From Ahrensia sp. (GTDB lineage Bacteria > Pseudomonadota > Alphaproteobacteria > Rhizobiales > Rhizobiaceae): DNA of 64,000 nt. Below the pieces are notes generated by a model, which did not search any database, was not told the DNA's origin, and was given only the letters and a program-made list of their open reading frames with translations. Positions 9,163 to 23,268 of this stretch are shown here, piece after piece. The DNA lies in assembly GCA_002706335.1 (NCBI GenBank), contig PAKZ01000009.1, positions 62,001 through 126,000 of the forward strand, read 5' to 3'. The position numbers and the translations under genes are program-made. How positions within the stretch are numbered: the stretch's first letter is position 1; each line of letters starts with the position of its first letter.

Positions 9163-9671
9163 TTTAGCTTCCGGTCGTGTTGGACTTCTACCCGGACAAC
9201 GAATGGCGCTGTCCGGAGCGAAATTTGATGACGGTTATCCGGGGGGACGGGAGGCTGGAACGCTTCCCGAAAGACGCGGCCCGCGAGGGCGCTGATAGTA
9301 ACCCGATGAATTTGTGCAGCGCACATTCATGTCCTTAATGATAGGTATCTCTCACGCAAAATCAACTGCTTAGCTGTTCAATTCCCTTGCGCAGCGCAGC
9401 AAATTCCTTGGAACCCCTTGAATTCGCACGCCCGTTTCGATTCATGAAAATCGTGACAATGGTCACCGGGATGACGTTTGAAAGGCGGTTTGGTTCCGAA
9501 AGACGGGCGATCACGATTCGATTTGCGAACCAGCGTACCGCCCGATCCCATGAGGGCTCCGCGCTTCGAGGACATCGTCCAGCGAGAGCACGCGACGAAC
9601 ACTGTTTCACGCCGTTCCCGAAAGAGGATCATTCCGGATGACCACCTTTCGGCATTCGCGTTTTACGCATC
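9163..9671. other. Intergenic region without a convincing gene
   Basis: About 510 bases between the divergent gpsA and ppsA genes. Short open frames exist on both strands, but none has a ribosome-binding site, recognisable motif or plausible composition. The region must hold the promoters of both operons. Only the FNR box just to its right is recognisable. Confidence 0.6.
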
Positions 9672-9685
9672 TTGATGTCAGTCAA
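9672..9685. promoter_or_regulatory. FNR/FixK box upstream of ppsA
   Basis: The 14-mer TTGATGTCAGTCAA fits the FNR-type consensus TTGAT-N4-RTCAA. Its centre is 71 bases before the ppsA start codon, a suitable place for activation at low oxygen. It is one of four such boxes around the fnr gene at 15364. Confidence 0.75.
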
Positions 9686-9749
9686 TGCGGCGTTTCTCGT
9701 CGGATGGTTGTGTCATTTCATCATGTGAAGAATTGGAGGGACCCCATCG

Positions 9750-12146
<2,397 letters not shown>

Positions 12147-12197
12147 CCATCCGGCGGGTGACGTCAGCCCGGTCGGTCTGATACACAAACGGAAAAA

Positions 12198-12217
12198 CGG
12201 GCCGGTACGCCGGCCCG
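12198..12217. other. Hairpin with UACG tetraloop between ppsA and the PfkB kinase gene
   Basis: A perfect eight-base stem (CGGGCCGG / CCGGCCCG) closes on a TACG loop, a very stable RNA tetraloop. On the plus strand there is no T-run after it, so it is a poor intrinsic terminator; it may protect ppsA mRNA or weaken readthrough into the kinase gene. Confidence 0.55.
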
Positions 12218-12248
12218 ATTCATGTCACGCACCGACACGGCAGAGACC

Positions 12249-13184
12249 ATGGAACGCATTCTTACGATTGCCCTCAATCCCGCCATCGATGTCAGCTGCG
12301 ACGCGGAACATGTGCGTCCGACGCTGAAGACGAGGACCGTCAACCAGAAGCATTTCGCCGGCGGCGGCGGCGCCAATGTCGCGCGCGTCATCGCGGAACT
12401 CGGCGGGCGGGCCGAACTCGTCTATCTCTCGGGCGGCACGACCGGCGAACTCTATGACGGATTGCTCGCCCAATACGATATCGGCCGTCATCGCGTGCCT
12501 ATCGCAGGCGACAACCGCATCGCACTGATGGTGCATGAGCTGAGCACCAATTTCGAATACCGCTTCGTGCCGGAAGGTCCGACGGTCGATCCGAGAGAGA
12601 TAGAACCGGTTCACGAGTTCATCGAGACATTCGAGGGCGATTACATCATCGCCAGCGGCAGCCTGCCGAATGGCGCGCCTGCCGATACCTATCGGCGCAT
12701 GGCCGCTGTTGCGCAGAAGAAGGGCATCCGTTTCGTGCTCGACACATCAGGCGAGGCGCTGCGCGAGACGGTCGACCACGCGAAGATCTTTCTGCTCAAG
12801 CCGTCGATAAGCGAAATGGAAAAGCTCGTCGGCGACCGGCTTGACGAGAAAAGCGCCAGCGCTGCGGCCATCGAACTGGTCAAGCGGGGCGCGGCGGAGA
12901 ACATCGCCGTGTCGATGGGCAAGGGCGGCGCGTTCCTCGCCAATGCCGAGGGCGTCGTGCGGATGCGGTCGATCCATGTCCGAGAGGCATCGGCGGTCGG
13001 GGCGGGCGACAGTTTCGTCGCCGGCATGGTGTGGTGGCTCACGCAGGGGCACACGATCCACGAGGCGTTCCGCTTTGGCATCGCGGCCGGGTCTGCTGCG
13101 GTTATGACGCCGGGCACCGAGTTGTGCCGCAGGCACGATGTCCTCGCGCTCTACGAGAACGGCGTCACCCGCGTGCACGGCTGA
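12249..13184 (+). CDS. PfkB-family sugar kinase (phosphofructokinase type)
   Basis: This is a ribokinase-fold kinase of 311 residues, closest to 1-phosphofructokinase/6-phosphofructokinase-2. The N-terminus MERILTIALNPAID is the classic start of that group. The glycine run FAGGGGANVARV (about residues 36-47) and the anion hole with the catalytic base VGAGDSF (about residue 250) are intact. An in-frame ATG at 12222 would add nine residues with no homology, so 12249 is preferred. It follows ppsA at 102 bases behind a hairpin and may be in the same FNR-activated unit. Which sugar phosphate it uses cannot be decided here. Confidence 0.88.
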   Translation: MERILTIALNPAIDVSCDAEHVRPTLKTRTVNQKHFAGGGGANVARVIAELGGRAELVYLSGGTTGELYDGLLAQYDIGRHRVPIAGDNRIALMVHELSTNFEYRFVPEGPTVDPREIEPVHEFIETFEGDYIIASGSLPNGAPADTYRRMAAVAQKKGIRFVLDTSGEALRETVDHAKIFLLKPSISEMEKLVGDRLDEKSASAAAIELVKRGAAENIAVSMGKGGAFLANAEGVVRMRSIHVREASAVGAGDSFVAGMVWWLTQGHTIHEAFRFGIAAGSAAVMTPGTELCRRHDVLALYENGVTRVHG

Positions 13185-13199
13185 GCGGCAGAGGCCGTT

Positions 13200-14168
13200 T
13201 CACATCGGGAAGGCGTCGGATGTCGCGACCGCAGCGCCGCGCAGGCCGGCGTCATTCGCGAGGATGGCATAGACCGGGATCGAGGCCAGATGGGCGGACA
13301 TCTCGCCCTTGTTGCGCCAAGTCTCGCGAAAACGGTCATTATCCAGATATTTCAAAATCTTCGGCGTGATACCTCGACCAATATATACACCGCCGCGGGC
13401 ATCGTGCTGAAGCGCCATGTCGCCGGCCAGGCGCGCCAGAATCGATACGAAACAATCGAGCGTATCGCTCGCAAGCTGATCCTCATCCCTGATCGCCAGG
13501 TCGATGATGTCGCGCGCCCCGAGCTTCGGCTCCGGCATGCCCTCAATATCCGCCAGTGCGGCGTGGAGCGCCTCGATGCCGCGCCCGGACAGGATCGACT
13601 GGATCGGCGCGTAGCCGAAATTGCCGGCGACCTTCTTCAGGATCACCATTTCACGGTCGTTCGACGCCGCGAAGGCGGCGTGTCCGGCATGGCCCGCAAT
13701 CGATATCCGCTTGCCGAACGCCTCGATCAGCATGGCCGAACCGAATTCACCGCCCGTGCCGAGCACGATCATCGGAGCGCCGTCCACGGGCTCTCCGGGA
13801 TTGATCTGGCAGCGATCATGCGCGATGAGATAGGGCAGGCTATGCGCCAGCGCCTCGAAATTGTTGACGAAATGGACCCTGTCAGCGCCGCATGCCGCTT
13901 TGACCTCATCGGCGGAAAAGGACCAGGACGAGTTTTCAACGCCCATGCGATCTCCGGTGACGGGATCGGCAATCGCAAATCCGGCGATATCGGGATTGTC
14001 AGGAATGGACTCCAGATAATTCGCGACGGCTTCGGGAAGAGACGCAAACATCGCGGTCTGGAATACGGCGAAATGCGAGACCGACAATTCGTCGATGTCG
14101 CAGATCGCAAAACGGGCATGCGTACCGCCGATATCGCCGATGATCGCAGTGCGTTTGCTTGCTTGCAT
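13200..14168 (-). CDS. glk: Glucokinase
   Basis: This is a bacterial glucokinase of the Glk (group A) type, 322 residues, phosphorylating glucose with ATP. It shows the phosphate loop IGDIGGTHARFAIC (about residues 9-22) and the sugar-binding stretch LGTGGEFGSAML followed by AGHAGHAAFAA. The open frame extends another 50 codons upstream, but the ATG at 14168 has an AAGGA site and begins the conserved domain. The extension would also run through an FNR box. The gene converges on the PfkB kinase, ending 15 bases from it. Confidence 0.93.
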   Translation of the reverse strand: MQASKRTAIIGDIGGTHARFAICDIDELSVSHFAVFQTAMFASLPEAVANYLESIPDNPDIAGFAIADPVTGDRMGVENSSWSFSADEVKAACGADRVHFVNNFEALAHSLPYLIAHDRCQINPGEPVDGAPMIVLGTGGEFGSAMLIEAFGKRISIAGHAGHAAFAASNDREMVILKKVAGNFGYAPIQSILSGRGIEALHAALADIEGMPEPKLGARDIIDLAIRDEDQLASDTLDCFVSILARLAGDMALQHDARGGVYIGRGITPKILKYLDNDRFRETWRNKGEMSAHLASIPVYAILANDAGLRGAAVATSDAFPM

Positions 14169-14304
14169 GAGAACCGGTTCCTTCTCCCTCGGCGCGTTTC
14201 CATCAGGCGCAACGGTCCACGAGACTGCGAACAGCCAACCCGGGGTAAATCTTCGAAGCAGTGATGCGTTTCGCGACAGTTTCACGATATCGCGGCCGAA
14301 TGCC

Positions 14305-14318
14305 TTGACCCCCATCAA
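14305..14318. promoter_or_regulatory. FNR/FixK box upstream of glk
   Basis: The 14-mer TTGACCCCCATCAA matches TTGAY-N4-ATCAA. It lies in the 196-base gap between the usp stop and the glk start, centred about 143 bases before the glk ATG, which leaves room for a promoter with a leader. Confidence 0.7.
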
Positions 14319-14364
14319 TGCGATGGATCGACGATAAATTGCCCGAAGGGACGCGGCCCGATTA

Positions 14365-15189
14365 TCAGCCAGCCATGAGCCGGTTGAGATCCGAGCGCAT
14401 CAAGAGCGCATGCGTGAAGCCGCCGAAGAGGCGCTCGCGTAAACGGCTGTGTCCATAAGCACCCGTGACGACCAGGTCCGATTTCTCTTCATCCAATGCC
14501 TCGATGAAAGTTTCCGGCTTATCATCTTCCTCGATGATCCGCGCATCCGCATCGACACCATGGCGCAGCAGGAAGCGGACGACATCCATGGGACCGGAAT
14601 TGTCAGCGCCGTGCCGATGATCGCCGATCGCAAGCACAAGGACCGATTTTGCCAGAACGAGGAAGGGCAATGCGAATGTAATGGCGCGACGCGCCTGTGG
14701 CGTATCCTTCCAGCCGATCACCGCGCGGGCAGGGTGCCGAAATACCTTGTCTTCCCCGACAAAAATGACCGGTCGGCCAGCATTGCAGACAAGTTCTCCC
14801 GGGTCGGCCGAGCGATAGTTGTCCCCAGGCGCTGCGCCATGCGGCGTGCCCGAAACGATAAGATCGGCGGCGCGCGCATGCAAAAGAAGTGCTTTGGTGG
14901 GCAAATCCTGCGATTGCCGCCAGGCCGAATTCGGCCCGTCGCCGGCAATGGCGAAGAAACAGCGCCGTAACTGTTCAAAGCGCCGGACATTCATCGCACC
15001 GGCTTCGCTTCGGAACAGTTCATCGGTTGCAATGCCCATTTCACTGACATGCATTGCGCGCAGAGCCGATGCCGCGAACCCAACCAGATAAGCGTCGAGC
15101 TCACCGGCGAGATCGGTCGCATAGTGTAGCCTTCCATCCGAATTCCCATCGAATTCGATATGCGCCAGAATGCTCTTGTAAGACATCAT
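14365..15189 (-). CDS. Universal stress protein, tandem Usp domains
   Basis: This is a UspA-family protein of 274 residues made of two Usp folds (about residues 1-140 and 150-274). The first half is divergent; the second ends in the nucleotide-binding signature VTGAYGHSRLRERLFGG, a G-2x-G-9x-G(S/T) type motif. The open frame extends 28 codons upstream, but the double ATG at 15189/15186, behind a GGAG site, begins the MSYKSILAHIEF Usp sequence. It is divergent from the fnr gene, with an FNR box 61 bases upstream. Such proteins are commonly induced in oxygen limitation and stasis. Confidence 0.88.
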   Translation of the reverse strand: MMSYKSILAHIEFDGNSDGRLHYATDLAGELDAYLVGFAASALRAMHVSEMGIATDELFRSEAGAMNVRRFEQLRRCFFAIAGDGPNSAWRQSQDLPTKALLLHARAADLIVSGTPHGAAPGDNYRSADPGELVCNAGRPVIFVGEDKVFRHPARAVIGWKDTPQARRAITFALPFLVLAKSVLVLAIGDHRHGADNSGPMDVVRFLLRHGVDADARIIEEDDKPETFIEALDEEKSDLVVTGAYGHSRLRERLFGGFTHALLMRSDLNRLMAG

Positions 15190-15249
15190 GGTCTCCAGAA
15201 CGCGCTTGAATTTCCGGCGAAAATTCTCGCGCACTACGATCCGCGAGCA

Positions 15250-15263
15250 TTGACGCTGGTCAA
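15250..15263. promoter_or_regulatory. FNR/FixK box between usp and fnr
   Basis: TTGACGCTGGTCAA is a perfectly symmetric FNR half-site pair (TTGAC-N4-GTCAA). It sits 61 bases before the usp start and about 100 bases before the fnr start, so it could activate usp, autoregulate fnr, or both. Confidence 0.75.
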
Positions 15264-15363
15264 TCCTCACCAACGGCGCGAGATATTTGATCCGACTTCA
15301 TGCGTTTGACATTCCAATCGCACAATGGTGTCGTTCGGCAGATCAAGAGGCGGGCAACTTGCG

Positions 15364-16157
15364 ATGAACGATGCAGTCTTCTCCCCCGGAAGTTGCTGGA
15401 AGTGTGACCAGTGCGCCATCAATCACCGTTCGATATGTCGTGGCGCTTCCGAGGAGGCGCTGCGCGAACTCGGTCGGCTCTCGCATCTCAGACGTTTCGA
15501 GAAAGGTCAGGTCATCATCGCCCAGGGCGACGAAGCCGACCTGGTTGGCAATGTCATAAGCGGAATCGTCAAACTGACGAACATGTCCATGGGCGGCCAT
15601 CAGAATATCGTCGGCTTGCTTTTTCCTTCGGATTTCTTCGGTCGCGCCTATGCGGATTTAGCGCGCTTTTCCTATGAAGCCGCGACGGACGTAACCCTGT
15701 GCTGCATGAGCCGTCATGCTTTCGAGAACTTCCTGGGCCGACATCCGGACATGGAGCATGAAATACTCCTGTCGACGCTCGATGAACTTGATGCTACGCG
15801 TGAATGGGCTGCGATGAATTCGAGCCACACGACGATGCAGCGCGTCGCGACGTTTTTCTTCATCCTGTCGCGGCGGTCCGACCATGTTTTCTGCGATGCA
15901 CAGAAGCGCCACCGGATGACGAATCCTGTGATCGCTCTGCCCATCGGACGCCGCGACATCGCCGCCTATCTCGGCACGACGCCGGAAACGCTGAGCCGCA
16001 ACATCCAGACCCTCGTGCGCAAGCATGTCATTCGACCGATCGACACGAACCACTTCGAGCTGACCGACACAAAGGGGTTGATCGAACACTCCGGCGAGAC
16101 CCGAGAAGACCTCGTCTCCATGTCCCGCGCGGACAGACCGAATGAAGGCTTCACGGA

Positions 16158-16167
<10 letters not shown>
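15364..16167 (+). CDS. FNR-type Fe-S oxygen-sensing regulator (Crp/Fnr family)
   Basis: This is a 267-residue transcription factor: an N-terminal cysteine cluster SCWKCDQCAINHRSIC (residues about 10-25), a cyclic-nucleotide-like barrel with an inner cysteine pair (VTLCCMSRH) where E. coli FNR has Cys122, and a winged helix whose recognition helix reads TPETLSRNIQTL. The E-x-x-S-R residues are those that read TTGAT half-sites. So it should hold an oxygen-labile [4Fe-4S] cluster and activate anaerobic genes. An in-frame ATG at 15325 is possible, but 15364 has the better spacing from GAGGCGGG. It resembles rhizobial FnrN or Anr. The stop overlaps the convergent ATPase by ten bases. Confidence 0.92.
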
Positions 16168-18800
<2,633 letters not shown>

Positions 18801-18974
18801 CGAATATGGCTTTTCCGGGATCCGGATATACTTGGCCCCGGCGGCGATGTCGGAAACTATCGGCAATGCGCGGTTGCCTCGTTTGTATCGCTTGCAATCA
18901 CGGCTTCATTCGTGCCGAGGTCTGCGAAAACCGAAAGGCTTTGTAGACCGGTAGGGGGTTAAACCAATACGCAA

Positions 18975-19811
18975 TCAATGCGCCATGAGGACCGGAAAGC
19001 GCTCATTGGCCAGCAGATCGCGTGTCGCGCCGCCGAACAGGAACTCCCGCAGGCGCGAATGACCGTAAGCGCCCGCGACGATGACGTCGGCATCGATATC
19101 GGTTGCATGCTGCAAGAGCGCCTCCGCGGCGCTTAACCCGCCGGATGCAAGAACGTCGACCGTGACCTTAGCGCCTTGGCGGGCCAGATAAGCGGCGATG
19201 TCGCTCCCCGGTTCCTCGCCCTGATCGAATTCGCCGGCTACGGGATCGACAATGGCGACATGAACGGTTTCCGCCGCGCCCAGCATATCCATCGCGTCAT
19301 GGACTGCGCTCGCTGCCTCGCGGGTCGAGTTCCAGCCAACAAGAACGCGCTTCGGTTTCAGCGTCGCGGAGGCTTTGCCCGGTACGAAAAGGAAAGGCCG
19401 CGCACTCTGATAGACGAAGCCCTCAAGAATCTTGTTCGTCAGCCGCGAATCCTGATCGGGTGAGGGGAAAACCAGCCCGAGATCCGTATAGCGCGCGCGC
19501 ATGCCGACAATATCGGCGATCTGCCCCTCGTCGCAATAATAGGTCGCCACATCGCCGGAGATCTCCGCCTCTTTCATAAGGGTCTCGATTTCCGACGCCT
19601 TTTGCGTTGCAGTGGCGCGCCCCTTCTCGCGTTCCTCCGACCATGTATCCGCTGGAACCGCGCCATAGGCAGTCGCGCTGGCCGGCAGCGCGATCCCGAT
19701 TACCAGAACGGCGAGGTGGCAAGCATTTTCCCGACTGAGTTCGATGGCGCGCGCGACCGCGCCGGCCGGCTGTTTGCCGCCAGTCACAGTGAAGAGCGTT
19801 TTAGGAAACAT
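18975..19811 (-). CDS. Universal stress protein, tandem Usp domains
   Basis: This is a second UspA-family protein, 278 residues, with two Usp domains. The first begins MFPKTLFTVTGGK; the second starts near VLVGWNSTREAASAV and ends with the ATP-binding pattern VAGAYGHSRLREFLFGGATRDLL. It is clearly paralogous to the protein at 14365-15189. A perfect FNR box lies 93 bases before its start. The P-type ATPase lies 174 bases downstream on the same strand, so the pair probably forms one oxygen-controlled unit. Confidence 0.9.
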   Translation of the reverse strand: MFPKTLFTVTGGKQPAGAVARAIELSRENACHLAVLVIGIALPASATAYGAVPADTWSEEREKGRATATQKASEIETLMKEAEISGDVATYYCDEGQIADIVGMRARYTDLGLVFPSPDQDSRLTNKILEGFVYQSARPFLFVPGKASATLKPKRVLVGWNSTREAASAVHDAMDMLGAAETVHVAIVDPVAGEFDQGEEPGSDIAAYLARQGAKVTVDVLASGGLSAAEALLQHATDIDADVIVAGAYGHSRLREFLFGGATRDLLANERFPVLMAH

Positions 19812-19903
19812 GAGGGCGCCTTTCCTTCGTTCGACACGGGCCGTGCGGCTCGTCCTGCAATTCCAATCTCACGAAATCATCGCGGTTGTCGACGGACTCC
19901 GCC

Positions 19904-19917
19904 TTGACGTCAATCAA
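19904..19917. promoter_or_regulatory. FNR/FixK box upstream of usp2
   Basis: TTGACGTCAATCAA fits TTGAY-N4-ATCAA exactly. It is centred about 100 bases before the usp2 start codon on the minus strand, and it also faces the intergenic stretch that ends in the hairpin at 20031-20075. Confidence 0.75.
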
Positions 19918-20030
19918 TCGGCGGTGGTCTCCGAACGTCGCCTCGATCTATTGAAATCGTTCCGCCAGGTATTGAAGATGTATTTGCCGTGCACCATTTT
20001 AAAAATAAGGGCAATCGCCTGATTTGGAAG

Positions 20031-20075
20031 CCGCCGGCAGCTCGTCCCCACCCCCAACCCTCTGCCGGCGGTTTT
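20031..20075 (+). terminator. Orphan terminator-like hairpin
   Basis: Perfect ten-base arms CCGCCGGCAG (20031-20040) and CTGCCGGCGG (20062-20071) with a 21-base loop are followed by TTTT. No plus-strand gene lies upstream within the 407-base gap between usp2 and the tetR gene, so it may end a small non-coding RNA or act as an attenuator ahead of tetR. Confidence 0.45.
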
Positions 20076-20218
20076 CGTTGTCCGGAACCTCCGAGGCCAC
20101 GAAGCCGGCTTTTCACCCCAATAACAGACTGTCCAACGCTGCCAACATGGTGTAAGTGCGCCCGGGCTGCCCCTATGGTAGAGTAGAACACGAACAATCG
20201 CTTTTCAGACTGATACGC

Positions 20219-20869
20219 ATGCCAAAACCGATATCGGAAGTCCGTAAACCGGAAATCGTAGAGGCCGCGTATAACGCCATCCTGAAAAACGGCTTGCCGC
20301 TGATTTCCTACGATCTGATCGCGCAGGAAGCCGACATGTCGAGGCAGCTAATTCGGCACTATTTCCCCGATCCCGTCGAACTTATGGTCGCCGTCTGTGA
20401 TCGCCTTGCGGCCGCCTACCGCGATTGCCTGATGAAGGGCATCCTGAATGCGCAATCGCCGACCCGGCTGAAGACTTTCCTCGACTTCTATTTCGACTTC
20501 CTTTCAGACCGGGATCTCGAAAAGCCCCGAGACGACTCGGCCTATGACGCTATGATGGCGCTTGCCTCGACGCATCCATCGATCCGCAAAAACCTCCACG
20601 ACCAGTACAACCTGCTGCAATACACGATCGCGCATGAGGTGCAGGTCAGTCATCCGCAGCTCAACCAGAAAGCCTGCCTTGAGATAGGCTACCTGTTCGT
20701 ATCGTTGATGTACGGTCACTGGAAAATGGTCGCCACTCTCGGCTTTTCGCCCGCGCATAATGCAGTGACGCGGGCAGCCGTCGATAGGCTGATCGACTCC
20801 TATGTCGAACGGTGGGACGATCCCGATCTCGCGCCTGTGGACGGCATGAATGAAGGCGCGGACGAATAG
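20219..20869 (+). CDS. TetR-family transcriptional regulator
   Basis: This is a 216-residue TetR/AcrR repressor. The N-terminal helix-turn-helix spans about residues 12-55 (IVEAAYNAILKNG ... SYDLIAQEADMSRQLIRHYF), with the usual YF at its end; the rest is the helical ligand domain. An in-frame upstream start at 20156 exists, but MPKPISEVRKPEIV at 20219 fits the family. The ligand and target are unknown. The MipA/OmpV gene 184 bases downstream on the same strand is the nearest candidate target. Confidence 0.85.
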   Translation: MPKPISEVRKPEIVEAAYNAILKNGLPLISYDLIAQEADMSRQLIRHYFPDPVELMVAVCDRLAAAYRDCLMKGILNAQSPTRLKTFLDFYFDFLSDRDLEKPRDDSAYDAMMALASTHPSIRKNLHDQYNLLQYTIAHEVQVSHPQLNQKACLEIGYLFVSLMYGHWKMVATLGFSPAHNAVTRAAVDRLIDSYVERWDDPDLAPVDGMNEGADE

Positions 20870-21053
20870 GCTGCGGTCTAGACTTGCCACGCCTCATGAA
20901 GAGCACCAAAAAAAACAGAAGGTGCTCTGTCCCGTTTGCTCCCAAAATTGCGCTGGAAGAGAATTGATAGTTTAACGTTCCGGCCTAGGTCACTGGTCGG
21001 AAGTGTTGGCGATTCCATATCGTCACTGGAGTTGCAGCAAGGGGACAAGCTAA

Positions 21054-21839
21054 GTGAATATCGCCTTTCGTAGGTTTACCTGTCCGACCGCATTTGTGTT
21101 TGCTCTCGCCATCGCGGGACCTGCGGGAATAGCAAGGGCGGATGGCAAGCCTCCAGGGATCGAGTTTGAAATCGGCGGTGGTGGCCAAACCGCACCCCGT
21201 TACGAAGGCGCATCAGATTATTTAATTAGCCCGTATCCCACGTTTCGGTTGCAACGTTTGACCTTGCCGAACGGCTTCCAGATAGGTGGCGGCGATGGAA
21301 TGGGGTTGTCGTTCTACCCTTCATTTGGATTTAGGGGAGCGCGCGAGAGCGCTGATGCGCCTGTTCTTAGCGGGCTTCGCGATGTCGATACAGCCGTCGA
21401 ACTCGGAGCGGGTGTTTCCTATACAACATGGCGCGGCAGGATGTTTGGCGAAGTTCGTCGTGGATTCAGCGGGCATGAAGGTTATGTCGGCGAGATCGGA
21501 GCTGACGCTTTCTTCCACCCGGTCGAAAGGCTTACTCTTTCGGGCGGACCGCGCGTGTCATTTGCCGATGCAGAATACATGAGTACATATTTCGGCGTAT
21601 CCGGCGCCGAAGCAAAGACATCGGGCCTTTCGGCTTTTGACGCAGGCGCGGGCTTCAAGTCGGTTGGAATAGCGACGACTGCTCGCTACGAAATCACAGG
21701 CAATTGGGCGATTGAAGGCGAAGCCGCCTATGATCGACTGATAGGTGAGGCAGCTGATTCACCTGTTACTGGCGTTGGCTCACGCGATCAGTTCAGCTTT
21801 CGCGTTGGCGCGGTACGAAAATTCAAGCTTGATTTTTGA
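21054..21839 (+). CDS. MipA/OmpV family outer-membrane protein
   Basis: This is a 261-residue outer-membrane beta-barrel of the MipA/OmpV family (MltA-interacting protein/OmpV). A Sec signal peptide covers about residues 1-29 and ends in ARA-DG. The mature part begins with the family-like FEIGGGGQTAPRYEGASDY and ends in a phenylalanine (KLDF), as barrel proteins do for Bam recognition. The start codon is GTG with AAGGGG about ten bases upstream. Base composition looks a little less GC-rich than the surroundings, and it is followed by a decayed insertion element, so it may be an acquired segment. Confidence 0.85.
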   Translation: MNIAFRRFTCPTAFVFALAIAGPAGIARADGKPPGIEFEIGGGGQTAPRYEGASDYLISPYPTFRLQRLTLPNGFQIGGGDGMGLSFYPSFGFRGARESADAPVLSGLRDVDTAVELGAGVSYTTWRGRMFGEVRRGFSGHEGYVGEIGADAFFHPVERLTLSGGPRVSFADAEYMSTYFGVSGAEAKTSGLSAFDAGAGFKSVGIATTARYEITGNWAIEGEAAYDRLIGEAADSPVTGVGSRDQFSFRVGAVRKFKLDF

Positions 21840-21842
21840 TCG

Positions 21843-22435
21843 GGCTTGAAGACGCGCATCCGCGAATGTGTGCGGAGTATGCCGATTTTTTTCGGTTTGA
21901 CCTTCAGGACGGTTAAGTCGGCCTGCCAGAGTTAGTTTCGTGCCGTCTTCTTGTCGCGGAACTCGTCGGCAACGTTGAATACGATGAAGGCTGGGACGGT
22001 AACAAGGTCCCGTGCATCGAGCAGGTGATAGACCAAGGATTCCGAAAAGACCTGGCCTCGCGTTTAAATGAATGTCACCTGCAGATGCGGGGTATCTCAT
22101 TCGTCGTTGCCCATCTATCAACGCAGGTGAACACGCGGCATTCAGCGAAAGGGCGCGATCACGCTTTTTATGCAACCGTAGTTCCGGCGCCTTCTCGGCG
22201 ACGACCTCTTTCAGATCACGAGCCTAACGGAACTCTTTCGAACAATCGCAAGATAGGCTCTCGCTATACCTTCACGCCGGCACAGTTCGGCATTCGGTGC
22301 CCAATAGCGCAAGCTTTCCGGCACGATGCGGATCTTCTCTTCTGCAGAATACTGTTTGTGGGTGGCGCAGCGGATGTCTTTGACAACCTTCTCACCCGGT
22401 TCCGACTGTGTCCCGGGTTCCCCTCTCATCTTCAC
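21843..22435 (-). pseudogene. Decayed IS3-family insertion sequence
   Basis: Remains of both transposase frames can be read on the minus strand. From 22435 the OrfA N-terminal helix-turn-helix is clear (KQYSAEEKIRIV ... AELCRREGIA), then breaks by frameshift near 22240. The OrfA tail (ARDLKEVVAEKAPELRL) follows in another frame, then the OrfB start (MRYPAS). After a large deletion come scraps of OrfB (YHLLDARDLVTVPAF; VADEFRDKKTARN) in yet another frame. The element has lost most of OrfB and cannot be active. I could not define its terminal inverted repeats or a target duplication. Confidence 0.8.
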
Positions 22436-22533
22436 TCCGTGAAGGGCGATGATGAGCCAGTAATTCCTCCTCTATCCGCTAATCCGAAATTGCCTCATTG
22501 ATACTGCACCCGGACCGGTTAAGCCTTTCGGCC

Positions 22534-23256
22534 TCAAAGCACCAACGGCGATTCATCGTCGGCGATCAGGGCGCGGAGAAGGCCCTTACGGGTGTTGTCA
22601 GTGTGCTGGATAATCGCTTCGCGGGTCGCATTGCTATCGCGTGCGCGGAGCCCGGCGACGATGCGGGCGTGATCGGCCGCCGTTTCCGGGTTCACGTCGC
22701 GGATGGTAGCGCCCATGTGGAAGAGGCGGGTCGATTCCTCCAGATAGGAACCGATCAGCGTGGCGAGCCGTGGCACACGCGCGCCTTCGGCAATCGCGGC
22801 ATGAAAATCATTGTTGGCCTTGATGAAGGCCGCGATCGTCGGCTCCTCGTCCGGCACATACTGCGCATCCGAAAGAGCCTCAATCCGATCAAGTTCCTCT
22901 TCGGTGAGTCGGGCGGCCGCGAGTTCGCCGGCTACGCCTTCGAGCGCCTTGCGCACCGTGAAGACGTCGTTGACGCTCTTCACGGTAACCGCGGTCACCC
23001 GATAGCCGCGCCGGGGAAACGCCTCGACCAGCCCTTCGAGCGTCAGGCGTGCCAGCGCCTCGCGCACCGGCGTTTTGCTCATCGCGAGCCTTTCAGCCAG
23101 TTCCTGCTCGCCGATTTCCGCTCCCGGTCGCAACCGGCAGGTGATGATCTCGGCCCGCAGCAAATCATAGGCCTGCACCGTCAGAGACTTCGACTTTTCC
23201 TGCTGCGCGCCGTTCTTGCGAACGCTCGCATTCGTTTCGCTCTTGCCGCGCGCCAT
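22534..23256 (-). CDS. GntR-family regulator (FadR/FCD subfamily)
   Basis: This is a 240-residue regulator with an N-terminal winged helix (about residues 20-85; MSKTPVREALARLTLEGLV is the recognition region) and a C-terminal helical FCD ligand domain (about 95-225) with the metal/ligand-type residues of that fold (NNDFHAAI, DHARIV). A GTG two codons upstream is an alternative start. It is the last gene of the minus-strand catabolic operon, 12 bases after the lyase gene, so it most likely senses an intermediate of that pathway and controls the operon and its divergent partner. Confidence 0.9.
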   Translation of the reverse strand: MARGKSETNASVRKNGAQQEKSKSLTVQAYDLLRAEIITCRLRPGAEIGEQELAERLAMSKTPVREALARLTLEGLVEAFPRRGYRVTAVTVKSVNDVFTVRKALEGVAGELAAARLTEEELDRIEALSDAQYVPDEEPTIAAFIKANNDFHAAIAEGARVPRLATLIGSYLEESTRLFHMGATIRDVNPETAADHARIVAGLRARDSNATREAIIQHTDNTRKGLLRALIADDESPLVL

Positions 23257-23268
23257 TGCCACCCCAGG

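Noticed and set aside
9362-9675. Several overlapping short frames in the gpsA-ppsA gap
   Set aside because: They overlap on both strands, lack ribosome-binding sites and show no motif; the region is better read as promoter DNA.
15276-15320. Further FNR-like words before fnr (around TTGATCCGA and TTGACATTC)
   Set aside because: Their second half-sites do not match (CTTCA and CAATC), so they were not counted as boxes.
20896-20926. Inverted repeat AGAGCACC/GGTGCTCT after the tetR gene as a terminator
   Set aside because: The A-run is in the loop and no T-run follows the stem on the plus strand, so it is too weak to call.
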